Shown one piece after another: positions 6,307 to 8,106 of a stretch of 8,106 nt of DNA. How positions within the stretch are numbered: the stretch's first letter is position 1; each line of letters starts with the position of its first letter. The stretch spans positions 1 through 8,106 of the forward strand of contig JADGHD010000199.1 in the NCBI GenBank assembly GCA_019689615.1, in the 5' to 3' direction. Both the position numbers and the translations under genes were made by a program. The DNA comes from Frankia sp. (GTDB taxonomy: Bacteria; Actinomycetota; Actinomycetes; Frankiales; Frankiaceae). Under the pieces are notes generated by a model. The model was not told the origin of the DNA. It worked only from the letters and a program-made list of their open reading frames with translations, and ran no database searches.

Positions 6307-6570
6307 CCCTTCGAGGTGGTCGACGCCTACCACCGCCGCGGGATCGGCCGGGAGCTGCTGACCGCGCTCGCCGACCGGGCGGCCCAGCGGGGCCTGCGCA
6401 CGCTGACCGCGGACGTGCTCGCGGAGAACGTCGGCGCGCAGGCGCTGCTGCGGGCGGTCTTCCCGGACGGCCCCACCCGCCGCGCGCACGGCGTGCTCAC
6501 GCTCACCTGCCGGCTCCCGGACCACGCCACCCGGCCCGGCCAGGGCCGCGAGCTGGCGGTCGCCTGCTGA
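6307..6570 (+). pseudogene. GNAT acetyltransferase, C-terminal remnant
   Basis: This frame reads APFEVVDAYHRRGIGRELL and on through LADRAAQRGLRTLTADVLAENVGAQALLRAVFPDG to a TGA at 6568. RRGIGREL is the acetyl-CoA pyrophosphate-binding (Q/R-x-x-G-x-G/A) motif. TADVLAENVGAQALLR is the following beta-strand and helix of GNAT N-acetyltransferases. The N-terminal half (substrate-binding strands 1-3) is absent. Upstream of about 6307 the same frame has unrelated Pro/Gly-rich sequence and a TAG at 6238. A GTG at 6316 could start an 84-residue product, but it would lack a complete fold and has no ribosome site. It is best read as the 3' remnant of a deleted gene. The break falls at the conserved strand just before the CoA motif. 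Confidence 0.75.
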
Positions 6571-6640
6571 GCGCGGCCAGCGGCGCGCCCGTCCGGTGGG
6601 GCGAGCCGTCGGCCGCGCCCGGGCGGGCGATGGCTCGGTG

Positions 6641-6663
6641 CCGGCCGAAGGGCTGACGGCCGG
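6641..6663. terminator. Hairpin after the acetyltransferase remnant
   Basis: CCGGCCG (6641-6647) and CGGCCGG (6657-6663) form a perfect 7-bp stem with the 9-base loop AAGGGCTGA. It lies in the 127-base gap between the convergent acetyltransferase remnant and lacI and immediately abuts a second inverted repeat (6664-6711). It could terminate either direction. Confidence 0.4.
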
Positions 6664-6711
6664 GGGCGTCCGCCGCGCGCCCCGGCGGGACGAGCGCTCA
6701 GGCGGACGCCC
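6664..6711. terminator. 11-bp inverted repeat overlapping the lacI 3' end
   Basis: GGGCGTCCGCC (6664-6674) and GGCGGACGCCC (6701-6711) match perfectly over 11 bp, with a 26-base GC-rich spacer. The right arm is inside the last lacI codons and its edge touches the TGA stop (6700-6698), so transcribed lacI mRNA can fold at its very end. It probably acts as a terminator or mRNA-protecting stem; no T tract is present. Confidence 0.5.
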
Positions 6712-7927
6712 GCACGACCAGCTCGGTCGGCAGGATGACCTCGGCCGCTTCCCGGTCGGGGTCGGCGATCCTGGCGAGCAGGAGCCGGACCATCTCCTGA
6801 CCCATCCGCTCCACCTGCTGGCGGATTGTGGTCAGGGGCGGGTCGGCATACGCCGCGAGCGCGGTGTCGTCGAAGCCGACCACCGCGACGTCGTCCGGGA
6901 CCCGCCGACCGGCCTCGCGCAGCGCCCGCAGCGCCCCCAGGGCCATTAAGTCGGAGGCCGCGAACACCGCGTCGATGTCCGGGTACTTCGCCAGCAGCCG
7001 GGCGGTCTGCCGCTGCCCGCCCGCCTCGGTGAAATCGCCTACGGCGACCCGGCCGGCCGCTGCCGGGTCGCCAGCTTCGGTGGTCGCCTCCCGGTAGCCG
7101 CGCAGCCGGTCGACGCCAACGCTCATGTCCAGCGGGCCGGCCACCGTGGCCAGCCGCCGCCGGCCGGTACCCAGGAGGTGCTCGACGGCCTGCCTGGCAC
7201 CGCCCACGTTGTCCGCGTCGACGTAGTCGACAAACTGGCCGGTCAGCAGCCGGCCGGCCATCACCAGCGGCACGCCGGAGGCGCGGATGGCCTTCGGCAG
7301 GACGTCGTCGCCGTGCAGGGATATAAGGAGTACCCCGTCGGCGTGGCCGTTGCCGACGTAGCGCAGTGCCCGGTCGCGCTTGACCTCGCCCTGCGCCTGC
7401 AGCAGGACGAGCTGCAGGTCGGTGGCGCTGAGCGCCTCGTCGACGCCGCGCAGCACGTTGGCGAAGAACGGGTCGGAGAAGACGGTGTCCGGCCGCTCGT
7501 GGACGATCAGGACGATCGTGTCCGTCCGCCTGGTCACCAGGCTGCGGGCCGCCCGGTTCGGCACGTAGCCGAGCTGCGCGATCGCGGCGGTGACCGCCGC
7601 GTGCGCCTCCGGCGACACCTTGAGCGACCCGTTCACCACCCGGGAGACCGTCGCCCGGGACACGCCGGCCAGCTCGGCGACAGCCTCCAGCGTCGGCGCG
7701 CGCCGCGGCAGGCTGACGCCCGCCGGGTCGCCGGCGCCATCCGCCGGACCCGCGCCACGCGCCGCCGCCGTGGTACCCGTCGCAGGGCTGGCGCCCGCCG
7801 CGCCGGTGGCGCTGCCCGCCGCCAACGTCTCCTCCGCCGAGCCCTCGCCCTTCAGGCTGTCCACACTGCCGTCCGTTCCGCTGCCATCGTTCTTTCGTTG
7901 ATACCTCTGCCGGTTTCGTTGTGCCAT
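6698..7927 (-). CDS. LacI-family transcriptional repressor with N-terminal extension
   Basis: A 409-residue regulator (from ATG 7927) of the LacI/PurR family, probably responding to a sugar or related small molecule. The helix-turn-helix is TLEAVAELAGVSRATVSRVVNG (79-100), followed by the hinge segment YVPNRAARSL (121-130). The periplasmic-binding-protein-like core shows DADNVGGARQAVEHLL, RLRGYREA, FAASDLMALGALRAL and VVGFDDTALAAYADPPLTTIRQ, the standard signature of the family. Relatives begin with the helix-turn-helix within about ten residues; here 77 Ala/Gly/Ser-rich residues come first. The first 21 codons from 7927 have atypical A/T third positions and no ribosome site, so GTG 7864 (388 residues) is a real alternative. 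A frame up to 8044 starts inside a hairpin and is unlikely. Leu327 is a TTA codon, and codons near 199-202 are rare (GTA, CTT, ATA). Target genes are not in the window. Confidence 0.9.
   Translation of the reverse strand: MAQRNRQRYQRKNDGSGTDGSVDSLKGEGSAEETLAAGSATGAAGASPATGTTAAARGAGPADGAGDPAGVSLPRRAPTLEAVAELAGVSRATVSRVVNGSLKVSPEAHAAVTAAIAQLGYVPNRAARSLVTRRTDTIVLIVHERPDTVFSDPFFANVLRGVDEALSATDLQLVLLQAQGEVKRDRALRYVGNGHADGVLLISLHGDDVLPKAIRASGVPLVMAGRLLTGQFVDYVDADNVGGARQAVEHLLGTGRRRLATVAGPLDMSVGVDRLRGYREATTEAGDPAAAGRVAVGDFTEAGGQRQTARLLAKYPDIDAVFAASDLMALGALRALREAGRRVPDDVAVVGFDDTALAAYADPPLTTIRQQVERMGQEMVRLLLARIADPDREAAEVILPTELVVRASA
7893..7921. repeat. TTTCGTTG direct repeat, 21-bp period, at the lacI start
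   Basis: TTTCGTTG occurs at 7893-7900 and 7914-7921, exactly two DNA helix turns apart, in an unusually A/T-rich patch (about 7886-7927) between the two candidate lacI starts. On the - strand it reads CAACGAAA, and CGAAACCGG here resembles one half of a LacI-type operator. Its position suggests a regulator or polymerase contact rather than coding sequence. Confidence 0.45.
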
Positions 7928-7937
7928 CACGAGCCGA

Positions 7938-7965
7938 GGGCGGCACCACCGACAAGGTGCCGCCC
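7938..7965. promoter_or_regulatory. 10-bp perfect inverted repeat just upstream of lacI
   Basis: GGGCGGCACC (7938-7947) and GGTGCCGCCC (7956-7965) are perfect arms around ACCGACAA. It ends 10 bases before the ATG at 7927. It could be an operator for autoregulation, or an mRNA stem near the start codon that affects translation. TTGTCG in its loop on the - strand resembles a -35 element, but no -10 box was seen at the right distance. Confidence 0.5.
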
Positions 7966-7992
7966 GCCTCGCCCACCGGGGTTCGCGGCCGA

Positions 7993-8009
7993 GTCTGTCA
8001 GCCAGACAG
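7993..8009. promoter_or_regulatory. GTCTG/CAGAC inverted repeat upstream of lacI
   Basis: GTCTG (7993-7997) and CAGAC (8003-8007), overlapping CTGTC (7995-7999) and GACAG (8005-8009), form two nested 5-bp inverted repeats, each with a 5-base spacer. The 9-mer GTCTGTCAG (7993-8001) also occurs, on the - strand, in the perfect palindrome upstream of tetR. It may be a shared binding site; short arms keep confidence low. Confidence 0.35.
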
Positions 8010-8048
8010 GCCGTGGCGGCGGCGCCGGAACTCCCCGCCGCCACGGCC
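8009..8048. terminator. 14-bp perfect stem-loop upstream of lacI
   Basis: GGCCGTGGCGGCGG (8009-8022) and CCGCCGCCACGGCC (8035-8048) match perfectly over 14 bp with a 12-base loop. An alternative outer pairing is GACAGG (8005-8010) with CCTGTC (8050-8055). It is the longest uninterrupted stem noted in the window. It probably ends transcription from a gene right of the window, or insulates lacI. No T tract is present. The longest lacI frame would start inside it, which argues against that start. Confidence 0.6.
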
Positions 8049-8057
8049 GCCTGTCCC

Positions 8058-8074
8058 GCCGGGGCCCCTCCGGC
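8058..8074. other. Short hairpin next to the 14-bp stem
   Basis: GCCGG (8058-8062) and CCGGC (8070-8074), extended inward by a G-U and a G-C pair, give a 7-bp stem with a 3-base loop. It lies 10 bases beyond the 14-bp stem. The last 32 bases of the window show no start codon, ribosome site or other feature. Confidence 0.3.
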
Positions 8075-8106
8075 AGGCCTGTCCGCCCGGCCGGCCCGCC
8101 TTCCGT

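Noticed and set aside
6210..6656. 148-residue + strand open frame starting inside the tetR upstream region
   Set aside because: It is out of frame with the acetyltransferase remnant, becomes Pro/Arg-rich, and has no ribosome site or domain.
6327..7976. 549-residue - strand open frame over lacI and the acetyltransferase remnant
   Set aside because: It is a frame-shifted shadow of lacI with an Arg/Gly/Ala-rich translation and no domain.

Overview
The window is very GC-rich, with almost every third codon position G or C. It carries Actinobacteria-type genes: a mycobacterial/frankial-type glycosyltransferase, TetR and LacI regulators, and promoter-like TAnnnT boxes 7-12 bases before start codons. 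It looks chromosomal and comes from a high-GC actinomycete, in the broad Frankia, Streptomyces or Mycobacterium sense. The genus cannot be fixed from the sequence alone. No rRNA, tRNA, CRISPR array, transposase or phage gene was seen.

Left part (1-3934, all + strand). An extreme C/G homopolymer edge is followed by three co-directional genes: a carbon-nitrogen hydrolase of the nitrilase superfamily, a FAD-dependent oxidoreductase, and a GT4-fold glycosyltransferase that closely resembles the MSMEG_0565 family. The oxidoreductase and glycosyltransferase overlap by 4 bases (GTGA) and are probably translationally coupled. MSMEG_0565-type glycosyltransferases are known as members of the sporadic 'Nit1'/nitrogen-starvation cluster, with a nitrilase, radical SAM protein, GNAT, AIR-synthase-like protein and flavoprotein. 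This part is therefore probably the 3' end of such a cluster, whose other members would lie left of the homopolymer edge. Substrate and product are unknown.

Middle part (3935-5407, + strand). A small membrane protein of the Mpo1-like (DUF962) family probably starts as a leaderless message behind a palindrome-bearing promoter. It is followed by an alpha/beta hydrolase with a GHSMG nucleophile elbow and a TACGCT -10 box. A strong two-part hairpin closes the rightward block against the convergent tetR gene.

Right part (5468-8106, mostly - strand). A TetR-family repressor has a dense set of palindromes in its upstream region, including a perfect 15-bp one. Next comes the 3' half of a GNAT acetyltransferase on the + strand, without its N-terminal half (pseudogene). 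Last is a LacI-family sugar-type repressor with an Ala/Gly-rich N-terminal extension and the only TTA codon I found in the window's genes. The lacI upstream region (7928-8106) holds three adjacent hairpins and no gene.

The most interesting points are the nitrilase/FAD-enzyme/glycosyltransferase arrangement and the layered operator region of tetR.
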